A DNA stretch of 17,761 bases, from the NCBI GenBank assembly GCA_023391335.1, contig JAEWBG010000024.1, positions 1 to 17,761 on the forward strand, in the 5' to 3' direction. Source of the stretch: Pseudomonadota bacterium. Its GTDB lineage: Bacteria > Pseudomonadota > Gammaproteobacteria > Steroidobacterales > Steroidobacteraceae. The notes under the pieces are model-generated. The model saw only the letters and a list, made by a program, of their open reading frames with translations. It ran no database searches and was not told where the DNA came from. The translations under genes were made by a program, and so were the position numbers. How positions within the stretch are numbered: position 1 is the stretch's first letter; each line of letters begins with the position of its first letter. Positions 7,996 to 15,532 of this stretch are shown piece after piece.

Positions 7996-8001
7996 GTTAT
8001 A
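7996..8001 (-). promoter_or_regulatory. Candidate -10 element for the UUP1/ATP-grasp operon
   Basis: On the minus strand TATAAC matches the sigma70 -10 consensus at five of six positions. It lies about 75 nt upstream of the ATG, in the 135-nt gap after ubiI. No convincing -35 is seen at 16-18 nt, so confidence is low. Confidence 0.35.
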
Positions 8002-8057
8002 AGAACGCGGGCGCGGGCAAGCCTAGCGGGTTTGGAATTGCGCCTCAAATCATCCGA

Positions 8058-9332
8058 TCACAATGAGGGCGCGCGACGAGCAATGATTGGAAGTTCGCCG
8101 GCAGTTCCCATTGCGCGACTCATGAGCAAGTGCTTGAGCAGCTGTGCACGATCGATCGAAGTCAGACCGGCACTGCGGATCCAGCGACGCACTGGATCCG
8201 AATTACTAAACAAACGATTCAGCCCATCGATCAAACCCAACGCGACGGCGTTCTCGGTCTTGCGCCAACGCTCGTAGCGGCGAAGCAGACGGTGTTCACC
8301 GAGAACATCGTTGCCAATCGCATCGGTCAGCCCCTCGCTGAGGACTTGGACCAGCGCGGCGGCATCTAGAAATCCAAGATTCACTCCCTGCCCTGCCAAT
8401 GGGTGCACCGCATGCGCCGCATCGCCGACGAGCGCAAAACGATTCGCGCAATACGAATCCGCATGAGCCCATCGCAATGGGAATTGGCCTCTTGGCCCGG
8501 CGATGACGACATTGCCGAAGATCCCGTCGATAGCGCGTTCGATCTGCTGAGCCACCTCTCGGGGATCTGCCGTGACCAGTTCGGTTGCGTGCTCGGGACG
8601 GGTGGTCCATACGATCGAACTGCGTCCATCCGCGAGCGGCAGAAAGGCAATCGGCCCCTCTTTCAAGAATCGCTGCCATGCGGTTTGCTGATGCGAATGC
8701 TCGGTACGTACGTGTGTCACGAACGCGGATTGATCATATCGGCGTCCCACCGTCTCGATGCCCGCGAGCTTGCGACTCAGCGACTCAACGCCGTCGGCGC
8801 CAATCACCAGTCCGCAGGAAAGCTTACGACCGTCAGACAAACCCAATTCGACTCGCTCCGACTCGAACTGCATGGACTGAAGCGAGGTGCGCAAATGCGT
8901 CACACGACGAAAAGAAGGGACTTCATAGATCGCGTGCTGAATACGCCGGTTCTCGACGATGTGCCCAAGGTTTGGCTCGCTCGATTCGCTAGCGGAAAAG
9001 TGAATGGAACCAGGGCCGCGCGGCCGCGCGCTCTCATCCCACACGATCATTTCGCTATAGGGACTCAAGAAAGCCGCGGGGATCAGTTGCCAGGCACCGA
9101 TTGCACTCAAGATCCGCTCTGACGCACGCGAAATGGCCGAAACGCGTAAGTCGATCTCCGTGTCGTCGGGCAGCACCGCCGGTGACGCTTCGAGCATTGC
9201 AACACGGAAGCGCGACAACTCGGGATCCGCGGCGAGGAGCGCGGCGGTGCACGCACCGACCATGCCCCCACCGACGACGACGATATCGAAGTCGTATGCG
9301 ACCGTGCTCTTTGTGAGAGCCTTGCTCTTCAT
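8058..9332 (-). CDS. ubiI: FAD-dependent ubiquinone biosynthesis hydroxylase (UbiI/VisC type)
   Basis: A 424-aa flavin monooxygenase of the UbiH/UbiF/UbiI family, which adds ring hydroxyls during ubiquinone synthesis. Seen: the dinucleotide-binding motif VVVGGGMVGA (about 18-27), GADGVESLSR in the middle, and the FAD-contact motif VGDAAHAVHPLAGQGVNLGF. The C5-hydroxylase assignment (UbiI) rests mainly on position: it follows ubiH exactly as visC/ubiI follows ubiH in E. coli. The start at 9332 overlaps the ubiH stop as ATGA. A longer in-frame reading to 9560 would lie inside ubiH and has no family similarity. It is the last gene of the operon. UbiF-like or other regiospecificity cannot be excluded. 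Confidence 0.88.
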   Translation of the reverse strand: MKSKALTKSTVAYDFDIVVVGGGMVGACTAALLAADPELSRFRVAMLEASPAVLPDDTEIDLRVSAISRASERILSAIGAWQLIPAAFLSPYSEMIVWDESARPRGPGSIHFSASESSEPNLGHIVENRRIQHAIYEVPSFRRVTHLRTSLQSMQFESERVELGLSDGRKLSCGLVIGADGVESLSRKLAGIETVGRRYDQSAFVTHVRTEHSHQQTAWQRFLKEGPIAFLPLADGRSSIVWTTRPEHATELVTADPREVAQQIERAIDGIFGNVVIAGPRGQFPLRWAHADSYCANRFALVGDAAHAVHPLAGQGVNLGFLDAAALVQVLSEGLTDAIGNDVLGEHRLLRRYERWRKTENAVALGLIDGLNRLFSNSDPVRRWIRSAGLTSIDRAQLLKHLLMSRAMGTAGELPIIARRAPSL

Positions 9333-10573
9333 CCGAGCTTTGCTCCTCGCGCAAGCTTCGGAATGCGACCCGCGGCACCCAAAGACAACTGCGCAAGCGC
9401 ACTTTTCGCACTTGGCATCATGTCGAATGCGAGCAATCCGAGATCCCGTAACGCTTTGATCGGCGCAAACGGCTGGGTGAACACGCGCACGAGGCCATCC
9501 GTAAACCGCACGATCCCTTGCTGATCGGACACACGCCAGTGGCGATACTGTTCTAGCCACATGCCATCGCCCGGATCGAAGGACGCACCGCCCTCTTGCC
9601 GGCCATCAGCGAGCACTTCGGCAAGACTCGCAGCATCGCGTAACCCTAAGTTGAATCCTTGCCCGGCGATCGGATGTAGCGACTGCGCTGCATTGCCTAC
9701 GATCGCCAACCTCTTGGCCACGTGCGTATCCGATCGCGTCAACGCCAATGGATACATCTGGCGCGCGCCCACCTGCGTGAAACGGCCGAGCCGAAATCCG
9801 AACGCGTCCTGCAATTTGGCAAGGAACTCTGCGTCGGACAGACCCATCATTGTCTTCGCCAGGTCTGGATGGAACGTCCAGATCAACCCTAGACGCCCTT
9901 CGTTCAACGGCAACAGCGCCAGCGGCCCCTGTGGCGTGAACCGTTCATACGCGACGTGATCGTGAAATCGTTGCGACACCACATTCGCGATCAACGCGTG
10001 CTGCTGGTAGTCCCACTGCTCGGCATTCACGCCCGACTCGCTACGAACCAGCGACTGAGCGCCATCGGCTGCGACGGCGAGCCTCGCGCAGACAGTGCGC
10101 TGCCCGTCGTCGGCCGCGATGGTGATTGCATGATGGCCTTCGGATACAGCGGCATCTGTTATCCGAGCGGGCATCGAAGTCGCGACGTTCTGCTCTTTGA
10201 GCCTGCGCCACAGCGCTGCGCCCAATACCCGATTGGTGATGACGAACCCGAGTGCGTCGATGCCCTGTTCAGCGGCATCCAGACGCGCGAATCCGAATCG
10301 ACCCCGATCCGATACGTGAATACGCTTGATCGGCGTTGCTTCTCGCGCGACCAGCGACCAAACATTCAGCGCTTCGAGAACGCGTCGGCTGCCGTTCGAC
10401 AGCGCTGTCGTTCGATCGTCGAAGCTCGGATGCGCTTGCGCTTGTGGCGCGTGCGCCTCGATTAACAGCACATTGAAATTGAGCTGCTTGAGAGCCAGCG
10501 CCAGCGTCGCGCCAACGAGTCCGCCACCGCAAATGGCGATATCGCACTGGAGGTCAGAAGCGGCGGTGTTCAT
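9329..10573 (-). CDS. ubiH: 2-octaprenyl-6-methoxyphenol hydroxylase (UbiH)
   Basis: A 414-aa FAD monooxygenase that hydroxylates the ubiquinone ring (C1 position in E. coli). Visible motifs are CGGGLVGATLALAL (about 15-28), the UbiH-like HPSFDDRTTALSNGSRR (about 48-64), AVAADGAQSLVR, and the FAD motif GNAAQSLHPIAGQGFNLG. The HPSFDDR/TTALSNGS segment favours UbiH over its paralogues. It begins 19 nt after the pepP stop; the nearest purine stretch (GAAGAA) is weak and rather distant. Its stop overlaps the ubiI start (ATGA). Two adjacent paralogous hydroxylases with this order are typical for gammaproteobacteria. Confidence 0.93.
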   Translation of the reverse strand: MNTAASDLQCDIAICGGGLVGATLALALKQLNFNVLLIEAHAPQAQAHPSFDDRTTALSNGSRRVLEALNVWSLVAREATPIKRIHVSDRGRFGFARLDAAEQGIDALGFVITNRVLGAALWRRLKEQNVATSMPARITDAAVSEGHHAITIAADDGQRTVCARLAVAADGAQSLVRSESGVNAEQWDYQQHALIANVVSQRFHDHVAYERFTPQGPLALLPLNEGRLGLIWTFHPDLAKTMMGLSDAEFLAKLQDAFGFRLGRFTQVGARQMYPLALTRSDTHVAKRLAIVGNAAQSLHPIAGQGFNLGLRDAASLAEVLADGRQEGGASFDPGDGMWLEQYRHWRVSDQQGIVRFTDGLVRVFTQPFAPIKALRDLGLLAFDMMPSAKSALAQLSLGAAGRIPKLARGAKLG

Positions 10574-10592
10574 GCGAACGCAAAGGAGTTCT

Positions 10593-11909
10593 TCAGGCTG
10601 CGGCGCGGGTGTTCATCCACTGCTCGATCGCATCGGGCTCTTTGATCAGCGCCCCGGTGAGCACGTCGTTGCCATCGCGAGTCACGGCGACGTCATCCTC
10701 GATCCGAATCCCGATGTTCCACCAGCGCTTCGCGACACCCTTCGTTCCAGCGGGGATGTAGATCCCCGGCTCGACTGTGAGAACCATGCCGGGCTCCAGC
10801 ACTCGCCACTCATCTCCGATCTTGTAATCGCCGACGTCATGCACGTCCATGCCGAGCCAATGGCCGGTGCGGTGCATGAAGAACTTGCGGTATGCGCCTT
10901 CCTTGATGAGGTGTGGCACTTTGCCCTTCAGCAGCCCGAGTTTGACGAGGCCCTGCGTAATGGCGCGAACGGCCGCATCATGGGGCTCGTTCCAATGATT
11001 ACCTGGCTGTGTTTTCTCGATAGCGGCGTACTGTGCGTCCAGCACGACTTCATAGACGGCTCGCTGTTCGGGCGTAAATCGACCGTTTACAGGAAACGTG
11101 CGCGTGATATCGGACGCGTAGCATTCGAATTCGCAACCTGCGTCGATCAGCAATAAATCGCCGTCGCGCAACTGCTCTGAGTTCTCGTGGTAGTGCAGGA
11201 TGCAGGAGTTCGCCCCGCCACCGACGATCGGGTGATAGCTGATGTCCGCACGATGGCGCTGAAACTCGTGCAGCAACTCCGCCATGACCTCGTATTCCAT
11301 TCGTCCCGGACGAACGAAGCGCATGGCCCGGCGATGCGCATTCACCGCAATTTTCGCCGAAGCATGCATCGCATCGAGTTCCGCTCGAGATTTGAACAAA
11401 CGCATGTCGTGCAGCAAGTGATCCAGCGCGATGAATTCTTGCGGCGGTTGCACGCCCCTACGGGCTTGAGCCTTCAGCGTGTTCACCCACCCGATTACCC
11501 GCTGGTCGAACTCAGGATGCAATCCCATTGTGTAGTAGACGCGGGAACAGTTCTCCATGAGGCCGGGCAGGATGTCGTCGATATCGCCGATCGGAAAGGC
11601 GTCGTCGGCGCCGTATTCTTTGGTTGCACCTTCGGGCCCAGCGCGACGGCCGTCCCACGTTTCGCGCGCCGGATCGCGGTCGCGTACGAAAAGCACGTAT
11701 TCGGCCTGTTGCCTGCCTGGGATGAGAACCGCCACTGCTTCGGGCTCGGCGAAACCCGTCAGATAGAAGAAGTCACTGTCCGGACGATAGTGATAGAGCA
11801 CATCGTTGTTCCGAGTCTTCTCCGGAACGGCGGGCAGGATGGCGATTGCCCCCTTGCCCATCATCTTCATCAGTTGCCGGCGGCGGCGAGCAAACTCGTC
11901 TTTGCGCAT
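10593..11909 (-). CDS. pepP: Xaa-Pro aminopeptidase P
   Basis: PepP is a cytosolic dimetal peptidase of the pita-bread fold that removes the N-terminal residue in front of proline. The 438-aa product is nearly the E. coli length (441). All five expected metal ligands are present: D256 (DAGCE), D267 (SDITRTF), H350 (RTGHWLGMDVHD), E380 (TVEPGIY) and E404 (RIEDD). The N-terminal creatinase-like domain has FYLTGFAEPEAV. The ATG at 11909 lies 2 nt after the ygfB stop, so the genes are co-transcribed. Its pairing with ubiH is a conserved gammaproteobacterial arrangement with no obvious biochemical reason. Confidence 0.97.
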   Translation of the reverse strand: MRKDEFARRRRQLMKMMGKGAIAILPAVPEKTRNNDVLYHYRPDSDFFYLTGFAEPEAVAVLIPGRQQAEYVLFVRDRDPARETWDGRRAGPEGATKEYGADDAFPIGDIDDILPGLMENCSRVYYTMGLHPEFDQRVIGWVNTLKAQARRGVQPPQEFIALDHLLHDMRLFKSRAELDAMHASAKIAVNAHRRAMRFVRPGRMEYEVMAELLHEFQRHRADISYHPIVGGGANSCILHYHENSEQLRDGDLLLIDAGCEFECYASDITRTFPVNGRFTPEQRAVYEVVLDAQYAAIEKTQPGNHWNEPHDAAVRAITQGLVKLGLLKGKVPHLIKEGAYRKFFMHRTGHWLGMDVHDVGDYKIGDEWRVLEPGMVLTVEPGIYIPAGTKGVAKRWWNIGIRIEDDVAVTRDGNDVLTGALIKEPDAIEQWMNTRAAA

Positions 11910-11911
11910 GC

Positions 11912-12505
11912 TTAATTTAGGGTCGAAGACTCGGGGCGATCGGGTGGTTTGGTTGGGATGAGTTCGTCGTGAATGAGCTGCACGGCTGCACGAACGTATT
12001 CGACGACTTCGCTGTAAGCCTCTTCTTCGGATTCGGACTCCTCCTCCAGCTCGACGCTGGCCCGTCCGATATGCGTGAAGTCTTTGAGGATCTCATCTAC
12101 GTTGGCAGGCAACTCTGCCTCGCCCTGTCGCTGGCCCGTACCGAATCCATACAGGAAACCCTGACACCACTGCGATAGTGCGTTCGCCCGTTGATTCAAT
12201 GGGACCTCGTCGTCGGGTAGCAACGGCTCGAAATCCATCTGATCGCCGCGTAAGGAATTCAGCGTGTCGCTAAACAGGATCTGCAGCGGCTCGCGTTGCG
12301 CGTCAGCTCCTTCAGGGACTTCTTGGGGGGCTTCTTCTTCAGGGATTGGCGTTTCCGGGATGATCTCTTCGAACCAGCGCGCCATCGGATAGTCCAGTGT
12401 CGTGCACAGAGCGCCGCACAGGCAGCCATGGCTCTCCGCCGCAGGCACCGAAGAATTCAGTTCCTGCAACACTTTCGAGATCTCGGGAAACGTCACGCGA
12501 AGCAT
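11912..12505 (-). CDS. ygfB: UPF0149 (YgfB) family protein
   Basis: A 197-aa acidic protein of the YgfB/YecA family, close to the E. coli length of 192. The N-terminal ESHGCLCGALCTTLDYP (about 24-40) and WCQGFLYGFGTG are family signatures. The C-terminal half is rich in Glu (LEEESESEEEAYSE). YgfB homologues are described as regulatory factors in some gammaproteobacteria, but no activity can be inferred from this copy. It is the first gene of the ygfB-pepP-ubiH-ubiI operon and lies divergent to the zapA operon across about 100 nt. The start at 12505 lacks a strong Shine-Dalgarno. Confidence 0.92.
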   Translation of the reverse strand: MLRVTFPEISKVLQELNSSVPAAESHGCLCGALCTTLDYPMARWFEEIIPETPIPEEEAPQEVPEGADAQREPLQILFSDTLNSLRGDQMDFEPLLPDDEVPLNQRANALSQWCQGFLYGFGTGQRQGEAELPANVDEILKDFTHIGRASVELEEESESEEEAYSEVVEYVRAAVQLIHDELIPTKPPDRPESSTLN

Positions 12506-12569
12506 TGGCTTATGTTAGCACCGTGCGTCGCTGTGCTGTGCACGGGTCGCGCGCCTCGAAATACCTTGT

Positions 12570-12598
12570 TTGACCGTCTAGATAGGCAACCGCATAAT
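12570..12598 (+). promoter_or_regulatory. Sigma70 promoter of the coiled-coil/zapA operon
   Basis: TTGACC at 12570-12575 and CATAAT at 12593-12598 are separated by exactly 17 nt; each matches consensus at five of six positions. The predicted transcription start is about 12604-12606, at or next to the ATG at 12606, so the mRNA may be leaderless. Confidence 0.8.
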
Positions 12599-12605
12599 CG
12601 CGCGC

Positions 12606-12839
12606 ATGAGCGAAACGCATTCCCCGTCAGTCGTCGAACAAGAGCTCAAACAGCTGGAACACCGGCTGGAAGAGCTGGTCGTCTTGGTCGCGCAACTGCA
12701 GGAGGAGAATCGTGCACTGCGCCACCGCCATGATGCGCTCATGACCGAGCGTGCTTCTCTGCTGCAGAAGAACGAGCAGGTCCGCGCACGCGTCGAGGCG
12801 ATGATCGGCCGGCTGAAAGCAATGGAGCACAGCGCATGA
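12606..12839 (+). CDS. Small coiled-coil protein of the TIGR02449 type, upstream of zapA
   Basis: A 77-aa protein made almost entirely of charged heptads (for example ELKQLEHRLEELVVLVAQLQ, then ENRALRHRHDALM), consistent with one continuous coiled coil from about residue 8 to 73. Proteins of this kind (TIGR02449) are commonly encoded directly before zapA. A ZapB-like divisome role is plausible but is only inference from size, coiled coil and context. The stop overlaps the zapA start as ATGA. No Shine-Dalgarno is visible, and the promoter -10 ends only 7 nt before the ATG, so the transcript may be leaderless. Confidence 0.88.
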   Translation: MSETHSPSVVEQELKQLEHRLEELVVLVAQLQEENRALRHRHDALMTERASLLQKNEQVRARVEAMIGRLKAMEHSA

Positions 12840-13153
12840 CCAGCGATCGCATGGTTCGTGTCAGCGTCCGCATCTTGGAAAAGGAATATCAGGTCGCATG
12901 TCTTCCGGAGGAACGCTCTGAGCTGTTGGACTCAGCCGAATACCTGAACGGCAAGATGCGTGAGATTCGTGACAGCGGCAACGTCGTCGGACTTGACCGT
13001 ATTGCGGTGATGGCTGCCTTGAATATCACCAACGAGTTGCTGAAGGTTAAAGGTCGTGGCGACGTCGTCAGTCAAGACGTCGGCCACAAGATTCGGCAAA
13101 TGCGCGAACGTGTCGAAGGTGCACTGACACGTGGCAAGCAGATGGATTTGTGA
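12836..13153 (+). CDS. zapA: Cell division protein ZapA
   Basis: ZapA binds FtsZ protofilaments at midcell and promotes bundling of the Z-ring. The 105-aa product is close to E. coli ZapA (109 aa). It has the N-terminal beta region VSVRILEKEYQVACLPEE, the LLDSAEYLNGKMREIRDSG segment and the VGLDRIAVMAALNITNELL helix typical of the family, followed by a C-terminal coiled coil. The start overlaps the upstream stop (ATGA), so translation is probably coupled. 6S RNA and fau follow, as in E. coli. Confidence 0.96.
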   Translation: MTSDRMVRVSVRILEKEYQVACLPEERSELLDSAEYLNGKMREIRDSGNVVGLDRIAVMAALNITNELLKVKGRGDVVSQDVGHKIRQMRERVEGALTRGKQMDL

Positions 13154-13230
13154 TCTTGGTTCATGCTGTCGCGAACTTTTGCTTGCGACCGCACGTTTAC
13201 GGACGGGTTCTCGTAGTACGATGATCCCAC

Positions 13231-13254
13231 GGTAAGCGCTAACGAGTGTTTACC
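13231..13254 (+). terminator. Strong hairpin between zapA and 6S RNA
   Basis: GGTAAGCGCT and AGTGTTTACC form a 10-bp stem (two G-T pairs as RNA) with an AACG loop. It lies about 78 nt after the zapA stop and about 10-15 nt before the inferred 6S 5' end. There is no T-tract, so it could be a weak terminator, an mRNA 3' stabiliser, or part of a longer 6S precursor. Confidence 0.45.
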
Positions 13255-13264
13255 CAGATTTCGA

Positions 13265-13460
13265 TATGGCGCTGCCTGCGGTGTTCGACATGTGTCGGGT
13301 TACCTCTCGACCCTAAAGTTAACACCCCAGGGGCTTGGACTCGTGGCAGAACTGTGCATGTCCGCGTAAAGCGGGAAGCCTTAACTGTTGCGGCTGGGTC
13401 CCACCTATTGCTCCGCGTCGAGAGCAATGGCTCATGACGGCACAGGCGGGTAGCGTCTCC
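13265..13460 (+). ncRNA. ssrS: 6S RNA
   Basis: 6S RNA mimics an open promoter and sequesters sigma70 RNA polymerase in stationary phase. The 3' half has the characteristic GTGCATGTCC ... GGGAAGCCTTAA segment (about 13352-13384). The ends can pair: GCGCTGCCTG near 13269-13279 with CAGGC-GGGT-AGCG near 13443-13455. The position between zapA and fau is the conserved gammaproteobacterial locus. The exact ends are estimated to within about 10 nt. Confidence 0.9.
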
Positions 13461-13470
13461 TTCTTTTCCC

Positions 13471-14100
13471 ATGTCACACGAACGTGACCTCTCCCGCGAG
13501 GCGCTGCGACGCGAGATGCGTCAGCGCCGACGCGCCCTCTCTCCTCGTGACCGCGCGCTGGCCTCCCAGCACTTCCGTAGCATCGCCATTCGCGCCCGAC
13601 TCTTCCGAACTGGCTTGCGCGTCGCTGTGTATCTTCCCTACGGACATGAAGCCGACTGCAGAAGCCTCATCCGATTGGCACACGCACGCGGATGCGTCCT
13701 GTACGTTCCCCGCATCCTGTCGTATAGGAAGTTCGCAATGCGCTTCGTACCGCATGATCCGAACGCACCAGTCAGAGTGAATAGGCATGGCATCGATGAG
13801 CCCGTCGTCTGCAACGTTGCTCCGATCTCGATTCCACAACTCGACCTGGTCGTCCTACCGGCTATAGCGGTCGATGCGCGTGGGTACCGATTGGGGAGCG
13901 GGGCCGGGTTCTACGATCGCGCATTGCAGCGCTTACGCGCGGGCAGGCGTTGGCGTAAACCCAAGTTGATTGCGCTGGTGTACGACTTCCAGCGTGTCGA
14001 ACAACTCACGTCGCATCCTTGGGACGTTCCTGTGGACGCGATTCTCACAGACAAGCACCTGTATCAAATCCGGACAGACCCGCACGAGTCGCTCCCATGA
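13471..14100 (+). CDS. fau: 5-formyltetrahydrofolate cyclo-ligase
   Basis: This ATP-dependent enzyme converts 5-formyl-THF to 5,10-methenyl-THF, returning an inhibitory folate to the one-carbon pool. The 209-aa product (E. coli YgfA is 182) has the basic N-terminal helix ALRREMRQRRRAL, the YLPYGHEAD segment and the conserved GSGAGFYDRAL (142-152) that closes the family's ATP/folate site. It follows 6S RNA directly, and the two are probably one transcript, as in E. coli, where 6S is processed from it. The ATG lies only about 10 nt after the predicted 6S 3' end. The stop overlaps the next start (ATGA). The gene is also called ygfA or fthC. Confidence 0.94.
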   Translation: MSHERDLSREALRREMRQRRRALSPRDRALASQHFRSIAIRARLFRTGLRVAVYLPYGHEADCRSLIRLAHARGCVLYVPRILSYRKFAMRFVPHDPNAPVRVNRHGIDEPVVCNVAPISIPQLDLVVLPAIAVDARGYRLGSGAGFYDRALQRLRAGRRWRKPKLIALVYDFQRVEQLTSHPWDVPVDAILTDKHLYQIRTDPHESLP

Positions 14101-14564
14101 ACTATTGGCTCATGAAATCCGAACCCGCAAGCTTCAGCATCGATGATTTGAAAGCGAGTAAGAACCGCACGACTTCTTGGGATGGCGTGCGCAACTTCCA
14201 AGCTCGTAACTACATTCGCGAGATGAAGAAGGGCGATCTCGCTTTCTTTTATCACTCGAGCTGCGATGTACCTGGCATCGCCGGCATCGTATCGATCTCA
14301 AAGGAAGCTCATGCGGACCCGACCGCATTCGATGGCAAGCATCACCACTACGATGCGGACAGCGATCCTGCCAACCCGCGCTGGTTCATGGTCGATGTGA
14401 AGTTCGTCGAGAAGATCGATCCGGTCATCTCACTGGATCAACTTCGCGCTCACAGCACAGGTAAGTTGAAGGACATGATCGTTCTCAAACGAGGTAATCG
14501 TCTGTCGATCACGCCGGTGACGAAGAGCGAATGGACGTTCATCACTTCATCGTTGCGAAGTTGA
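14097..14564 (+). CDS. EVE domain-containing protein
   Basis: A 155-aa single-domain EVE protein related to the Thy28/PUA-like fold. Visible signatures are NYWLMKSEP at the N-terminus, TSWDGVRNFQARNYIREM, KKGDLAFFYHS and a C-terminal KSEWTFI. EVE domains are thought to bind modified bases in nucleic acids; the target here is unknown. The ATG overlaps the fau stop as ATGA, so it is translationally coupled and belongs to the 6S-fau unit. It is close to the full family length, with no sign of decay. Confidence 0.93.
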   Translation: MNYWLMKSEPASFSIDDLKASKNRTTSWDGVRNFQARNYIREMKKGDLAFFYHSSCDVPGIAGIVSISKEAHADPTAFDGKHHHYDADSDPANPRWFMVDVKFVEKIDPVISLDQLRAHSTGKLKDMIVLKRGNRLSITPVTKSEWTFITSSLRS

Positions 14565-14600
14565 AGACGAGAACTCCAACAACAAAATTCACTACACCTC

Positions 14601-14631
14601 TTGCTTGCCATTTTCAATTTATGTATATACT
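14601..14631 (+). promoter_or_regulatory. Promoter of the lysine-rich micro-ORF
   Basis: An AT-rich region carries overlapping -10 candidates TATATA (14624-14629) and TATACT (14626-14631). TTGCTT at 14601 is 17 nt before the former and TTGCCA at 14605 is 15 nt before the latter. The predicted start near 14636 leaves a leader of about 30 nt with a good Shine-Dalgarno. Confidence 0.6.
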
Positions 14632-14666
14632 GCGCCCGGACTAACTCGACATGGAGATTAACTACT

Positions 14667-14735
14667 ATGGCAACTAAGGCAAAGAAATCAGCTAAGAAGA
14701 AAGGCGGCAAGAAGAAGGCTGCTAAGAAGAAGTAA
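14667..14735 (+). CDS. 22-residue lysine-rich micro-protein
   Basis: A complete 22-codon ORF beginning MATKAKKSAKKK. Twelve of 22 residues are Lys; the rest are Ala, Gly, Ser and Thr apart from the initiator Met. A GGAG Shine-Dalgarno (14653-14656) lies 10 nt upstream, an AT-rich promoter lies before that, and a near-perfect terminator follows the stop by 26 nt, so it looks like a deliberate monocistronic unit. The composition resembles the basic tails of bacterial histone H1-like proteins, suggesting nucleic-acid or polyanion binding; this is inference. It is too short for ordinary gene finding. The alternative is a small RNA whose A/G-rich stretch only happens to translate. Confidence 0.72.
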   Translation: MATKAKKSAKKKGGKKKAAKKK

Positions 14736-14761
14736 TCACTCTTCTAGTTGATGATGATGAA

Positions 14762-14789
14762 GACTGTGCCCGCGAAAGCGGGCACAGTC
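14762..14789 (+). terminator. Intrinsic terminator after the micro-ORF
   Basis: GACTGTGCCCGC and GCGGGCACAGTC form a perfect 12-bp stem with a GAAA tetraloop, followed by gttt. It ends the micro-ORF transcript 26 nt after its stop and insulates rpiA. The T-tract is short but the stem is very stable. Confidence 0.85.
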
Positions 14790-14846
14790 GTTTCCGGAGC
14801 TTGAAAACAAGGCATTTACGCGTGTGACGCTAAACGGGAATACCGT

Positions 14847-15512
14847 ATGAACTCCGATCGAAAGAAACAACTCGCCGCCTCCGCCGCCCTCTCGTACGTC
14901 ATCGAGGATCAGTACATCGGGATCGGTACCGGGTCGACGGTGAATCATTTCATCGATGCAATCGGTGCGCGGAAGTTGCGCATTCGGGGCGCGGTATCGA
15001 GTTCAGAAGCGACCACTGCACGCCTGAAGCAGCTCGGAATCGACGTGTTGGATCTCAACGCAACCGGCGATCTAGACCTCTACATCGACGGCGCCGACGA
15101 AGCGGACCGTGATCTACGTCTCATCAAAGGTGGGGGTGCAGCGCTGACCAGAGAGAAGATCGTCGCTGCCGCATCGCGTCGATTCGTATGCATCGTCGAT
15201 GACACTAAGCTCGTCGATCGCCTGGGTCGGTATCCCTTACCTATCGAGGTCATCCCGATGGCCCGTTCATACGTAGCAAGAGAGATCGTCAAGCTCGGCG
15301 GTCATCCCATCTATCGCGAGGGGGTCACGACCGACAACGGCAACCACATCATCGACGTTCACGGACTGTCATTCGCAGAGCCGATCAGGCTGGAAGAGAC
15401 ACTGAATCACATCGTCGGGGTCGTCGCTTCAGGTCTGTTCGCACGACGAGGCGCGGATGTACTAGTGGTTGCGACTGAGGACGGCGTCAAAACAATGACG
15501 CGCGGCGGATAA
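14847..15512 (+). CDS. rpiA: Ribose-5-phosphate isomerase A
   Basis: RpiA interconverts ribose 5-phosphate and ribulose 5-phosphate in the non-oxidative pentose phosphate pathway. The 221-aa product (E. coli 219) has the phosphate-binding IGIGTGSTV (24-32) and SSSEATT (51-57). The catalytic residues D81 and D84 (DGADEAD), K94 and E103 (KGGGAALTREK) fall at the same numbers as in E. coli. It follows the micro-ORF terminator, so it probably has its own promoter, though none is clear. It ends only 20 nt from the convergent hydrolase stop. Confidence 0.97.
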   Translation: MNSDRKKQLAASAALSYVIEDQYIGIGTGSTVNHFIDAIGARKLRIRGAVSSSEATTARLKQLGIDVLDLNATGDLDLYIDGADEADRDLRLIKGGGAALTREKIVAAASRRFVCIVDDTKLVDRLGRYPLPIEVIPMARSYVAREIVKLGGHPIYREGVTTDNGNHIIDVHGLSFAEPIRLEETLNHIVGVVASGLFARRGADVLVVATEDGVKTMTRGG

Positions 15513-15532
15513 GACGTGCGCGCGCCAAAGCG

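Noticed and set aside
9333..9560. 76-residue N-terminal extension of the UbiI-type hydroxylase
   Set aside because: It lies inside ubiH in another frame, lacks family similarity, and the ATG at 9332 overlapping the ubiH stop gives the normal family N-terminus.
13246..13437. 63-codon frame overlapping 6S RNA
   Set aside because: The region carries 6S-specific sequence and pairing at its conserved genomic locus; the frame has no ribosome-binding site.
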